Below are positions 21,477-32,565 of a stretch of DNA of 64,000 bases, in pieces. The position numbers and the translations under genes were made by a program. The stretch comes from Costus lasius. Taxonomy: Eukaryota; Streptophyta; Magnoliopsida; Zingiberales; Costaceae. Under the pieces are notes generated by a model that did no database searches, was not told the DNA's origin, and saw only the letters and a list, made by a program, of their open reading frames with translations. The stretch covers positions 101,583,565 to 101,647,564 of the forward strand of contig CM050451.1 in assembly GCA_027563935.2 (NCBI GenBank), written 5' to 3'. Position 1 is the stretch's first letter. Each line of letters starts with the position of its first letter.

Positions 21477-23334
21477 ATTGGTATCAGAGCGAGGTTTTGG
21501 CTTCATGCATATGATTGTTTTTGTTGTGATCCATGTTTGTTATAAGCTTATGGTAGATCTACTTGATGCGCATCTTTTGGCATCATGCGAAAATTTAGTT
21601 CATGGTTTAGAATTACATGTATCTTATTTTCATCCAAATTTGCGCATGTGTGATGCTTGTTTGCGCATGTAGAAGAAGTTTTTATCAAAAACCTTATTGT
21701 CATGCGTGCCCCTCACCTAGATCTCTATAAGCGCCTACTTTAAATCCTTAGACGGGTTAATAGGTTTGAAGTCGTCAGTCAAGTCTGGACCCAACAGCCT
21801 GATCAGACCATCTGACAGCCTAGATGGGTCGGCCAGATAGCACCTATGCGCAAGCATACAGGTGGCTATAGGTCGACTGCACAAGGGCGTGTAGCGATTT
21901 CTGATTGAGGCGCCTAGTGAACGATCATGATTAAGGCCCGGGGTCACACCCGTTTGCCAGAAATCATGTGGGACGTTCAGCCCTTAAGGCATGCATATTT
22001 GACCACATGGTCGACGCAAGTCAGTTATGACTGGGTGCATGCAAGGGCAGTGGGTCCGACTTGGTCTAATGAGTGGATACCTGTTAATGGACCGTTGTAA
22101 GGTAGTAGGGCACATAAGGAAATAAAATTGATCCCATGGGGTTTTTCAAAATTTTTATTTTCTGTTTGGATCACATTTGTGCTTGTTTAACATGTTGAAT
22201 GGGTGTCTATTTAATCTTATGTGGGCTGCCCTTTATTTGTGTGCTGTGCTGGGGCCTGCGTGCCTGGAATTAATTAAATGTAAATTTTATTGTGATCTGC
22301 GAATCACACTTTAATTTATAATAATGTATACTTGACTTGCGTGTCAAATCATGTCTAGATAGATTAAAATGTAATTTAATCAGACATGAGCACAGAGCAC
22401 ACATGGCAGAAGCGCTTGCAGCAAGTGGCTTCACCAGATGGGAGGTCTAGAGTTCGACTCTAGAACAGGCGCAACCAGTCTGGTGGGTGCATTTGGGCTG
22501 CAGAGGGCTTGGGCCCGGGCTGGGCCAGATGAAGTGCAAGAGGCCCATAAAGAGCTCAAGTGAAGGCTTGTGTAAAACTAGGGTTTTACTTAGGCTTTTA
22601 TGGGCGTTTACCACATAAGATAAATGTGCTTTCTATTTACTGTTTTAGTAAGTTAGCACATGTTTTTATTCTTCTGCTATCACTATAGGATTTGTATGAT
22701 AGTAAGAAGATAAAAGGACCGTTAAAATCCAACGTCAAATATCAAGCTCGATAGCCTTCTGACGCGAAACCTCGCTGTTCTGACTATCGTTGGGGCCGTG
22801 TTGTATCCACTCAGTGGGCACGCCCAGCTATCTTCAGACGGTGTGTGATTACACCTACGTGTTACAGAGAAGGGATTTATCGCTTCTCGTTGCTCACCAT
22901 AGCACGTGGTGGTCCAGGGAGTAGGACAGGTCAGCTTGACCATATAGGCTACATATTGAGCATATGTTAGCTATATGGAGGCAGCCATCTTAGGAATCAT
23001 AAACTGTGTTATACCAACTCAGTTGGCACAGTCTTCTGGATTGCCTAGATGAAGGGGAATCGCACAGGTTGGCGATTGGCATGGATAGCCTACCAGTAAT
23101 TAGTGCTTGAACTCTCTGTGCATCTTATCTCGCCTGAGCGGGACGCGGAGATCAAGTATGAAATCTGGATCCCATCTCACTAAAAGAGTGTCACTCTTTC
23201 GGGCTGTTTTGCTGGATTTTTCAGTCAGATAAAATAGTGAGAAAAGAATCACTCTTAAGTCCTGGATTGATTATAACATGGATACTGACCTTGTTGTTCT
23301 TGCAATGTTGTAGATTCCTGCAGCAACGAACACC
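21477..23334 (+). other. Copia C3 leader with primer site, tRNA-like module and hairpins
   Basis: The primer site tggtatcagagc is at 21479-21490, a full 12-base match to the initiator tRNA-Met complement. The tRNA-like module is at 22404-22464. Two triloop hairpins lie at 22806-22818 and 23014-23026. No conserved reading frame spans the leader. Confidence 0.8.
22404..22464 (+). other. tRNA-like module in the C3 leader (A-box and B-box/T-arm)
   Basis: 22404-22414 (tggcagaagcg) resembles a Pol III A box. 22446-22464 forms a 7-bp stem with a ttcga loop, like a tRNA T-arm and B box. The spacing is short, and no complete cloverleaf is visible, so this is a fragment or SINE-like piece, not a tRNA gene. 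Confidence 0.5.
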
Positions 23335-26300
23335 ACAGGGCTCAATTTGCGATCCATACTGGAAAAGGAGAAGTTTGCTGGGCCAAACTTCTCAGACTGG
23401 TACAGACAGCTTAAGATTGTTCTTAAGGCTGAGAGGAAGCTGTATGTCCTTGAGTCGGCAATACCGGCTCAACCTGCTGCGAACGCCGCAAGGGCGGTTC
23501 GGGATGCTTATGAGAAGCACGTCAGTGATAGTACTGATGTCGCTTGCCTTATGCTTGCGTCGAAGACGCCAGAGCTCCAGCGTCAGCATGAGGATTTGGC
23601 TGCTATTGATATTATAGCAAATCTCAAGATGCTGTATGCTGCACAGGCAAGGACAGAACGCTATAACTTGACTAAACTTTTCTTTCAGAGCAAACTGACT
23701 GAAGGGAGTCCAGTGGGAGCTCATGTACTCAAGATGATTGGGTACAAGGAGGCTCTAGAGAAATTGGGACACACCATCAATCAGGAACTTGTTGTGGGCA
23801 TTATCCTGCAGTCTCTCCCGGCTTCTTTCGAACCATTCATTATTAATTTTAATATGAACAAGATCGACTGTACTCTGGCAGAGTTACTGAACATGCTCTG
23901 TACCACAGAGCAGACTCTTGAGAAGGGAAAGCCTTCATCCTCTGTCTTGATGGTTCCTTCAAGGAATAAGAAGAAGGGGAAGAAGGGCAAAGCCCCTATC
24001 AAGAGCTACAACAAGGCTTTGAAACAAAAGATGAAGCGGTCTAAGGACAACAGATGTTTCCATTGTGGCCAGCTGGGTCACTGGAAGAAGGACTGTGGAG
24101 CGCTCCAAGGAGAGAAGAAGGGAAGCAAGCCTTTCACTTCTGGCTTAGGTATTTACGTGACGGAAGTCATGGTAGCTTCTTCTATTTCATGGGTGTTGGA
24201 CACTGCATGTGGAGTTCACATTTGTTCAAATGTACAGGAACTCAAGAGAAGAAGGCAGGTGGGACAGCATGAGGTGGACCTACGAGTTGGAAACGGGGCA
24301 CGGGTTGCTGCTGTTGCTGTAGGACAATATAACATCTCTTTACCATCTGGTTTTGTATTAGAACTTGACAATTGTTACTTTGTACCGAGCATAACTAAAA
24401 ATATTATCTCTATTCCTGCTCTTGTCAGGAAAGGTTTCTCTTTTGAATGCAAAACTTCACAGTGTTGTATTTCATTTGATAATATTGTTTATGCTACTGG
24501 GTCGATTAACAATGGGTTATTCATGTTGGACATGGAATGTTCTGTACAACAAATTGATAATAAGAAAGCCAAGTATGCTGAAGATAGCACCTTGCTATGG
24601 CATAGTCGTTTAGGCATTATTAACAAGAAGCGCATTAAGCAGTTGCATGATCATGGACTGCTGGGATCATTCTCCTGTGAGGAGCTTGATACATGCAAAG
24701 CTTGTTTAATGGGTAAAATGACGAAGACTCCTTTTACAAATAAAGGTGAAAGGTCTTCAGGTTTACTTGACCTTATTCACAGTGATGTGTGTGGGCCATT
24801 TAGTAAACATGCCAGAGGTGGCTATTCATACTTCATTACTTTTACTGATGATTTCAATAGGTATGGTTATGTCAATCTTATGAGACATAAGAGTGAATCC
24901 TTTGACAAGTTCGAAGAATTCAAAAATGAAGTACAGAATCAGTTAGGCCGAAATATCAAGGCACTTCGCTCAGATCGAGGTGGAGAATACTTGAGTCGTG
25001 AGTTTACTAACTATCTGAAGGAGTGTGGGATTATCTCACAGCTCACTCCGCCAGGAACACCGCAATGGAATGGTGTGTCCGAGAGGAGAAATAGAACCTT
25101 ATTGGATATGGTTCGTTCAATGATGAGTCAGGCTACTCTACCTTACTCCTTTTGGGGATTTGCACTGGAAACAGCTGCAAAGGTGCTAAACCGAGTGCCG
25201 TCCAAGGCCGTTTCAAAGACACCATATGAGTTATGGTATGGGAAACAGCCGAGCTTGACATTTATCAAAATCTGGGGTTGCGAGGCTTATGTCAAAAAGC
25301 TCGCCTCTGGGAAACTGGAGAGCAGATCAGATAAATGTATCTTTGTTGGTTACCCTAAAGAAACTAAGGGTTATTATTTCTTTGATCCCAAGGAGAACAA
25401 AGTATTTGTTGCTCGAACGGCTATTTTTCTTGAGAAGGAATTTCTGCAAGAGGCCAGTGGGAGAGAAATAAGGCTGGATGAAAGTCCAGAAGAGGGACAA
25501 AGTAGTCAAGCTCAGTTGGATGAGCCTGAGCCAATAGAACAAGTTAATGTTCAACCTGAGGCTCAGATATCACGAGAACCGCGTAGATCGGGAAGGATCC
25601 GTCGTAAGCCTGAGCGCTATGACGGAGTCTACATCATTAATGATGAACCCCTCACTTATGCGGATGCGGTCAGTGGACCGGAGTCAGCAAGATGGCTTGA
25701 AGCTATGCGAGCCGAGATGGACTCCATGTCAGATAACCAAGTCTGGGATTTGGTTGATCCGCCTCCGGGAGTAATCCCTATAGGCTGTAAGTGGATCTTC
25801 AAGAAGAAGATTGACATGGATGGTAACGTAGTTACCTATAAGGGCAGGCTAGTTGCGAAAGGTTTCAAACAAATCTACGGGATAGATTATGATGAAACTT
25901 TCTCTCCTGTAGCCATGTTCAAGTCCATTCGAATTATTCTCGCGATAGCAGCATATTATGATTATGAGATCTGGCAAATGGATGTGAAGACCGCTTTCCT
26001 TAATGGAAAACTAGAAGAGGATGTGTATATGACACAGCCTGAAGGTTTCATCAATCCATCAGATCGTCATAAAATATGCAAATTAAAGAAGTCTATTTAT
26101 GGACTAAAACAAGCATCGAGAAGCTGGAATATTCGTTTTGATGAATCAGTTTGTGAATTTGGTTTCATCAAAAATGAAGATGACCCGTGTGTATATAAGA
26201 GGTTTAGTGGGAGCGTGATTACTTTCCTAGTCCTCTACGTCGATGATATCTTGCTCATTGGAAATGATGTTCCTGAACTACATGCGGTTAAGGCATGGTT

Positions 26301-27219
26301 AAGAAAATGTTTCCAGATGAAAGATTTAGGAGAAGCAGCCTATGTATTAGGTGTGCAGATCTACAGAGATAGATCTAATAGGCTTCTCGGGCTGTGCCAG
26401 AGTACTTACATCGATAATGTCCTGGAGAGATTCCATTTAGAAAATTCTAAAAGAGGGTATCTTCCAGTCAGACATGGTCTGAATCTTTCAAAGAGCCAGT
26501 GTCCTCAAACACAGTCTGAGAAAGATGAAATGGACAATACGCCTTATGCTTCGGCTATTGGGTCCATTATGTATGCGATGTTGTGTACTCGCCCAGACGT
26601 CGCTTACGGGTTAAGCGTGACCAGTCGGTTCCAAAGTAATCCAGGGAAGGCACACTGGATTGCAGTCAAGAACATTTTGAAATATCTTCGGAGGACCAAA
26701 GATATGTTCTTGATTTATGGAGGTCAGGAAGAACTCAGTATTGAAGGATATACTGACGCTTCGTTCCAATCTGACCAGGATGATTTCCGATCGCAATCAG
26801 GCTATGTTTTTAGCTTGAATGGAGGAGCAGTGGTATGGAAAAGTTTCAAACAATTAATTGTTGCTTATTCTACAACAGAAGCCGAGTATGTTGCAGCCTC
26901 AGAAGCATCAAAGGAGGCAGTATGGATTCGTAAGTTCGTTCAGGAACTTGGTGTTGTTCCTTTGAGTGCAGATCCATTGGTTATCTTCTGTGATAACACT
27001 GGAGCAATAGCACAAGCAAAGGAACCACGGTCACACTAGAAGTCCAAGCACATACAGAGAAGGTTTCATTTGATCCGTGAGATCATAGATCGAGGAGAGA
27101 TCAAGATCTGCAAGGTTCATACAAATGACAATCTAGCTGACCCGCTTACAAAGTCTCTGGCGCAGCAGAAGCATGAGAAGCACTGTAATAATATGGGTTT
27201 GAGATTTCTCAACCATTAG
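23335..27219 (+). pseudogene. Copia C3 Gag-Pol, start codon lost and late stop
   Basis: The coding region aligns end to end with C8 (1294 aa). Where the relatives have ATG, 23335-23337 reads ACA, and the next codons have changed too. A stop codon (TAG) at 27037-27039 replaces the Gln of the SHQKSKH motif in RNase H, cutting off about 60 residues. The integrase finger is damaged as well: HSRLGH reads HSRLGI, so a zinc-binding His is gone. Otherwise Gag, CCHC knuckle, protease (LDTAC), DDE core and YVDD are readable. The long open frame in between can start only at a non-ATG codon. It is probably not functional. Confidence 0.88.
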
Positions 27220-27222
27220 TTT

Positions 27223-28909
27223 AAGTGCAAGTGGGAGATTGTTGGGGTATGCCCTTAAGGCTAATGTTTGAGGCCTTGGGTTATTATCAGTATCATGTAT
27301 AAACTATGTTTATAAAGGCAATGGTTGTTATTCAGGTTGTTGCATTGTCTGCTGCTGTATATGTATACTTCTGAATAATGTCTCAATGTGTTCAGCCTGG
27401 CTGACATGCAGTGTTGTCCTTAGTCGATATATCTTGGTGAACATGAGACAGCATTGATATGATTGAGACTAATATGTGTTCTAATCTTATAGGATGCTTC
27501 GAGCATGGAATAAGATGTAGACACATAGGTGCATTGGATGTACTGGACTGACCCTACTTAGGTTGTTCAATTGTTTGTCACAATGTGAATAATCCTTATA
27601 TGCAAGCAAGTGGCATATTTCCTCTGACTTGAGATCACTTGTGGTTCTAAATGATGATTGGCATTGTCTTGAGATAGTTCAATATCATTTGAAATATAAT
27701 GGTTAAGGATTATCTTGGATGGTGGACATGAGTCATGTTAGGACACTAGTGATAGATATAGGATTGCCTCTCCTAATTGGAGTGTGATGTTCTAAAGGGG
27801 CCCCCTTGGATGAGATGGTTGAGAAAGTGTATGGCCATACCCAGATGACTATGTTCATCTGATCTAACAACTCTCATCATGTTGGAGTTACAGGCTTGAC
27901 ACGCTTGTCCAACGAGAACATCCAGTGGCAAAGGAAACATGTATGTCAAGTGAATTGGATTCACACTTGTGCTATGGTTTGGGTGTAGTCTTGGAAGACT
28001 CTTTCCTTCATATCGGGAGACAGTGATGTGTTGCTAGATACCCCTCTCTGATCGTGATAACGTAAGTTATCGTTACCGACGTTGAAGGAAACCCTTAGGG
28101 TCGCACAATTTGATGATATGGCTTACTTATGTCAGATCGTGTGGACTGAATTGTTCTAGTTCAGTTTAAAGGAATTTAAACTCTGATTGGAAGTGAGATC
28201 TGGTCTGATCATGTTTGATTGATTAGGGCTTGGGATCGGTAAGCTTCGATCGAGAGAATTGATCCTTGATCGTAGAGATCAAGAGGGTCAAGAGATGTGT
28301 GGTTAGATCTTGAGCCATTTTGTTCAAGGAGATCTAGACCATGGCTGGTTTGATTTGGTCTTTGAACCAAATAGAATTGAACCGAATGAAATAGAACCGG
28401 TTCACTAAGTGAACGCTTGGTTCAAAGGGCGAAGGAAAGTTTCGATGGTTCACTTGGAGTGAACGCATGAGACATTGAGCACTTACTATATTTGGAAGTC
28501 GGTTTTCCAAATTGGAAAACGCCTCCACATTGTAACGCCGCTCGCCCCATCTTCTCCTCTCGTTCCTCTCGTGTGGTGAAGAGTCTTCACGCCAAGGAGG
28601 AAGTTCAGCCAGCAAGTAGAGAAACACATCTTCTCTTACATGATCAAGGGACTCCTTGGATCTTTGCTAGCACAAAGAGCACAAGGGAGTAAGCCTTCAA
28701 CGTCTTGTGTGCAACTTCTTTGGAGGAGAGCCGCTCGCTCCCTATCTTCTTCCAAGTCGCCATTCAAGCAATGGCCATGGTAACATCTTCACTTGTTTCT
28801 AAGCAAGTTTTAAAGTTGATCATATGTTAAGCCATGCGATTCATGAAACCTAGTTTCGCTGCCTTCAAAAATTTTATATGCGCCTGATCTAGGGTTTCGG
28901 AACCCTTCA
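27223..28909 (+). repeat. C3 polypurine tract and 3' LTR
   Basis: The tract aagtgcaagtgggagat (27223-27239) borders the LTR (27240-28909, 1670 bp). Its palindrome is at 28397-28416. It is the same length as the 5' LTR. The right edge meets decayed C4 sequence without a target duplication. Confidence 0.9.
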
Positions 28910-29536
28910 AATATTAGAGTCAAGTAGTATAAAGATGGACCAAAACTAGGTCCTAGGGCGTATACACCAACTGATACCAATCTAATCCAATCCAGGATTA
29001 CAACACTGGGTCACTGTAAAGAACATCCTTAAGTATCTAAGACGCACTAATGATCTGTTTTTGGTCTATGGGGGACAGGAAAACCTCAAACCTCAGTATG
29101 CAGGGCTGTACTGATGCATCATTCCAGTCTGACCCTGACGACTTCAGATCACAGGCTGGCTATGTGTTCAAGATGAATGGAGGCGCTGTATGCTGGAAGA
29201 GCTTCAAGCAATCCACCATAGATGATTCTACAACCGAGGCTAAGTATGTGGCTGCTTCTGAGGCAGCCAAATAAGTTGTTTGGATCAGGAAGTTCATTTC
29301 TGAACTTCAGGTGGTTCCAAGTGCAATGGATCCCATTGAGCTCTACTGTGACAACAATGGAGCAAATGCACATGCCAAGGAACCATGGTCTCATCAAAGG
29401 TCCAAACACATACTCAGGAGATTTCACCTGATCAGAGAGATCATTGACAGAGGTGATGTCAATATTAGCAGAGTTGACATAGAGAACAATCTGGCATACC
29501 CATTGACCAAAGCTTTGGCACAGCAGAAGCATGATG
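28910..29536 (+). pseudogene. Copia C4: decayed RT end and RNase H
   Basis: This fragment is on the plus strand, with recognisable motifs VKNILKYLRRT, YGGQEN, TDASFQSDPDDFRSQ, STTEAKYVAASEA, YCDNNGANAHAKEP and RRFHLIREIIDRG. The frame is interrupted by a frameshift near 29090-29100 and a stop after EAAK at about 29272. The purine tract and C-terminal codons are deleted, so the LTR starts directly after AQQKH. It is clearly more diverged than C1, C3, C8 and C9: an older or different copia subfamily. Confidence 0.85.
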
Positions 29537-29842
29537 TGTTAGTGTTTATGCCCTGCAGACCAATGTATGGACATGGTCCAGCATTATTTTAAAGTATTTT
29601 GATAAAATTGATATAATCAATTGAGGCATGGTCATTATTATGCAGATTTCTTTACCTGCATTGATGTATTGAATTGCATAATTTATGTCCCCTGAGTTTG
29701 ATTGGATCCATTCTCAAAGTAAACCCTACTCAAAGTGCCTTAGCCGATATGGGACAGCTTTGGTGCATGGGCAGGTTAGGTGCGGGGCACAATAACACTG
29801 ACATACAGGTGTATTGGATGCACTGGAGTGACCCACCATGAG
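29537..29842 (+). repeat. Copia C4 3' LTR, left part
   Basis: It starts tgttagtgtttatgcc. It is interrupted at 29842 by gypsy B and resumes at 39875. The 5-bp atgag at 29838-29842 is repeated at 39875-39879. Confidence 0.75.
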
Positions 29843-30765
29843 TGTCACATCCCGTTATCTTAACCCCAATCAAGGATCACAAATCACAGAGAAACAGGAT
29901 GTTATCATACAAGATCGATGCATATGCTAGGTAAAACCAAGTTCAGGAAAACCCGATCTGAAAATTTTCAAGAATCCATACATAAAACACACGAATACAC
30001 AAATTTCATAAATGTACCTGCCACCACGCAATCCTTGCACTAGACATATGCAAGTTCACATTTATATCAAATCCGATTACACAAATATAAATCGACTACA
30101 AATTCAAAACACAAACCACAATGTCGATTCTATAATTTTATAACCAATATCAATGTTACCAAACACCGAAACCAGGCTAAAGCCCGCGGTGACACAAAAA
30201 TCAGAATATCAAACTGCCATAACCGGCAACACAAGTTCACATAGTTTGGCCACAACTGGCAACACAAGTTCATATAATTCGGCCACAACCGGCCCCAGTA
30301 ATTAAGCACAAAAGTCTTAATCATTCAACTGGCATATCACGATATTCATATAAAATGCTAACTGGAAATGCGCCCCTGCTCTACACCTGAAAATAATGAG
30401 GGGTGAGCTACACAGCCCAGTGAGTGGATAGTCTCAAACGACCATCCATAACATACACACAAAAATACATGCAGATTATTTTAAAAACATTTAACAGAAT
30501 ATCAGGTCAATATATAACACAATTAAAGAACAGAATTCATATAAAACAGTCAGATGTACACTGCTAAGACATCACACAATTATCACTACAGAGTAACCAA
30601 GGTTCTAGAGTTATACTCTAAACCAACTAAACACACCAACCACTTAATTAACCTAGTTGTCCAGCATATTCTGTAGTGACCATTATGGTCTAACCCGGCT
30701 TTGGCCTAAGCACTGGGAGAAGCCTGCAAATCACATGCAACATATAGATGGACGGTGTGTAGATT

Positions 30766-30911
30766 CAAGAGGTGGCCCCCGCCAGGTCACGACGTGGCAC
30801 TTTGCTCTACGATCACCCCATAACACAAAAATCTAAGCGTCTAAGAGTGATGACATCAAGAGGTGGCCCCTGTCCGACCAAGACATGGCACTTTGCGTCT
30901 TATATCACTCG
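30766..30911 (-). repeat. Two-unit degenerate array in the gypsy B 3' LTR
   Basis: Two copies of a segment with caagaggtggcccc ... gtggcactttgc, about 91 bp apart. It is homologous to the gypsy A array but shorter. The matching copy in the other LTR is at 38107-38252. Confidence 0.75.
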
Positions 30912-31225
30912 TTCTCCCAAAAGGTTCCTACTGGACAACAATAGACACATCTTATATCTTATTTCACAACGGTGGACTCCTAAGTGTAGACCAGACTCTA
31001 GGATAGTCATTATCTCATCACAATAATCACAACAGGCAGGCTGAATATCAACCCCCATCACAATAATCATAACAGACAGGCTGCACAACAACCCCCTCAC
31101 ATATCACAATACAGGGCTGAAATCTCCAACCCTTAACATATCTCATATAGACTATCCTCTTGAGTTTAAGGTAACACTTAGCCTTAGTCCTAACCATCCC
31201 ATGATCACAACACATAATATTTGAA

Positions 31226-31320
31226 ATCACATAACCACATACTATTCAAAAATCACATAATCACATAATATTCAAAAATCACATAATCACATAATATTCA
31301 AAAATCACATAATGTAGTGT
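31226..31320 (-). repeat. 26-bp AT-rich tandem repeat in gypsy B LTR
   Basis: attcaaaaatcacataatc recurs at 31244, 31270 and 31296, a period of 26 bp. The same array is found in the other LTR near 38567-38661. It is absent from gypsy A. Confidence 0.75.
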
Positions 31321-32534
31321 AGTCCTTAGGTTTCATGCTGATCAGTTCAGTGTAGCCTTGCTAAGTTATCACCCAAATTTCTCAAACCAAGATTCATAGC
31401 TATAAATATATAACCATAAACATATAACATGCTACACTCATGAAGAAACATTCATAAATTGCATTTAACAAGCATCTATAATATCAACATAAAATTAAAA
31501 CATGTATTCTTATAAACTACTTTACAATTTGCCACAAGTAAACATGTTAACTACAAATATCAAGATGTCGGTTTTCATAAACAATTATCAAGATTTCGGT
31601 TCTCATACATATTATCAAGATTTCGGTTTTTTTTTTAGGTTTTTATGGAAAATACTCTAAATTCGGTTTTCATGAAGAACATCTTAATTTCGATTTTCAT
31701 GGAAAAATACCCTAAATTTGGTTTTCATGAAGAACATCTTAATTTCGGTTTTCATACCCTAAATTCGGTTTTCACGATAAATACACTTTGCATAATTTCG
31801 GTTTTAACATGGTAAATAAGACATTCAAGTGTATCATTTGATAGATCAAATAAGACATTCCACTCACCTCTTAACCGTGAACACCAAGGTGAAAATCCTC
31901 TACAAAAAAATCGTCTAAAGCCTTTAAACCGCCCAAAGAATCTCCAAGAACTCGCCAAGGAAGTTTCTTCACCTCAAGGAAAATTCGCCAAGGGGAAAGA
32001 AGATGGAGAAAATCGCCTCAAGAACTCTTCAAGAATCGCCACTTCTTCTCAAGCCGTCGCCCAAAATTTTCTCCCAAGCCAAAAACACCAATTTCCTACC
32101 CTAACCGAGATTACCCACCTAAAATTTCGGTTTTCCAATTTTAAACCCGTTAATCATAATTCAAAAAGGGTTTAACCCATTTAACTAACTAATTCGAATT
32201 TTAAATCTAATATCCATCTAATTCATTGCAAACCCAATAACTAATTGATTTAACCATTAACTAATAATTAACCATCCACTTAACGAAAATCCAATAAGGT
32301 CTATTTAATTAACAACCAATAAACTCTAATTAATTAACAATTAAATAACTTAAATTAACAAGCAATAAACTCTAATTAATTAACTGAAAATTAACATCCA
32401 ATAAGCTAGTTAATTAATTAACATTAACATCCACAGTCAATGATTTTATTTAAACCAAAACAAAATATCACAACCAATGGTTTTAATTAAATCAAAATAA
32501 TACTTACCAAGACTTAAGATCCTTGGATCTTACA

Positions 32535-32548
32535 TCCCTCCCTCCTTA
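32535..32548 (-). promoter_or_regulatory. Gypsy B polypurine tract
   Basis: The plus strand reads tccctccctcctta, a purine run on the minus strand abutting the 3' LTR. It matches the tract of gypsy A. Confidence 0.8.
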
Positions 32549-32565
32549 TAAAGCTTTAGTCCTCT

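Larger units (their letters stand above)
19807..28909 (+). mobile_element. Copia C3: full-length element in tandem arrangement
   Basis: It has two LTRs of 1670 bp each (19807-21476 and 27240-28909), a primer site at 21479-21490, a leader of about 1.85 kb, gag-pol, and a purine tract. Flanks show no target duplication (gagat on the left, aatat on the right), and the left flank is copia internal sequence. I count about 20 substitutions between LTRs by eye, about 1.2%. That is older than gypsy A and B. Coding is defective. Confidence 0.92.
29843..32534 (-). repeat. Gypsy B 3' LTR (2692 bp)
   Basis: On the plus strand it starts tgtcacatcccg and ends ggatcttaca. A two-unit degenerate array (period 91 bp, starts 30766 and 30857) is homologous to the five-unit array of gypsy A. 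A second AT-rich array of 26-bp period repeats at 31244, 31270 and 31296. A run of segments rich in the motif atttcggttttcat lies at 31560-31810. It carries no gene. Confidence 0.93.

Noticed and set aside
23347..27039. Long copia frame starting at 23347
   Set aside because: The first codon is TTG, not ATG. The homologous start is at 23335 and is mutated, so the region is called a pseudogene from 23335.
29050..29592. C4 as a functional RNase H gene
   Set aside because: It has a frameshift, an internal stop and a deleted C-terminus; it is a decayed fragment.
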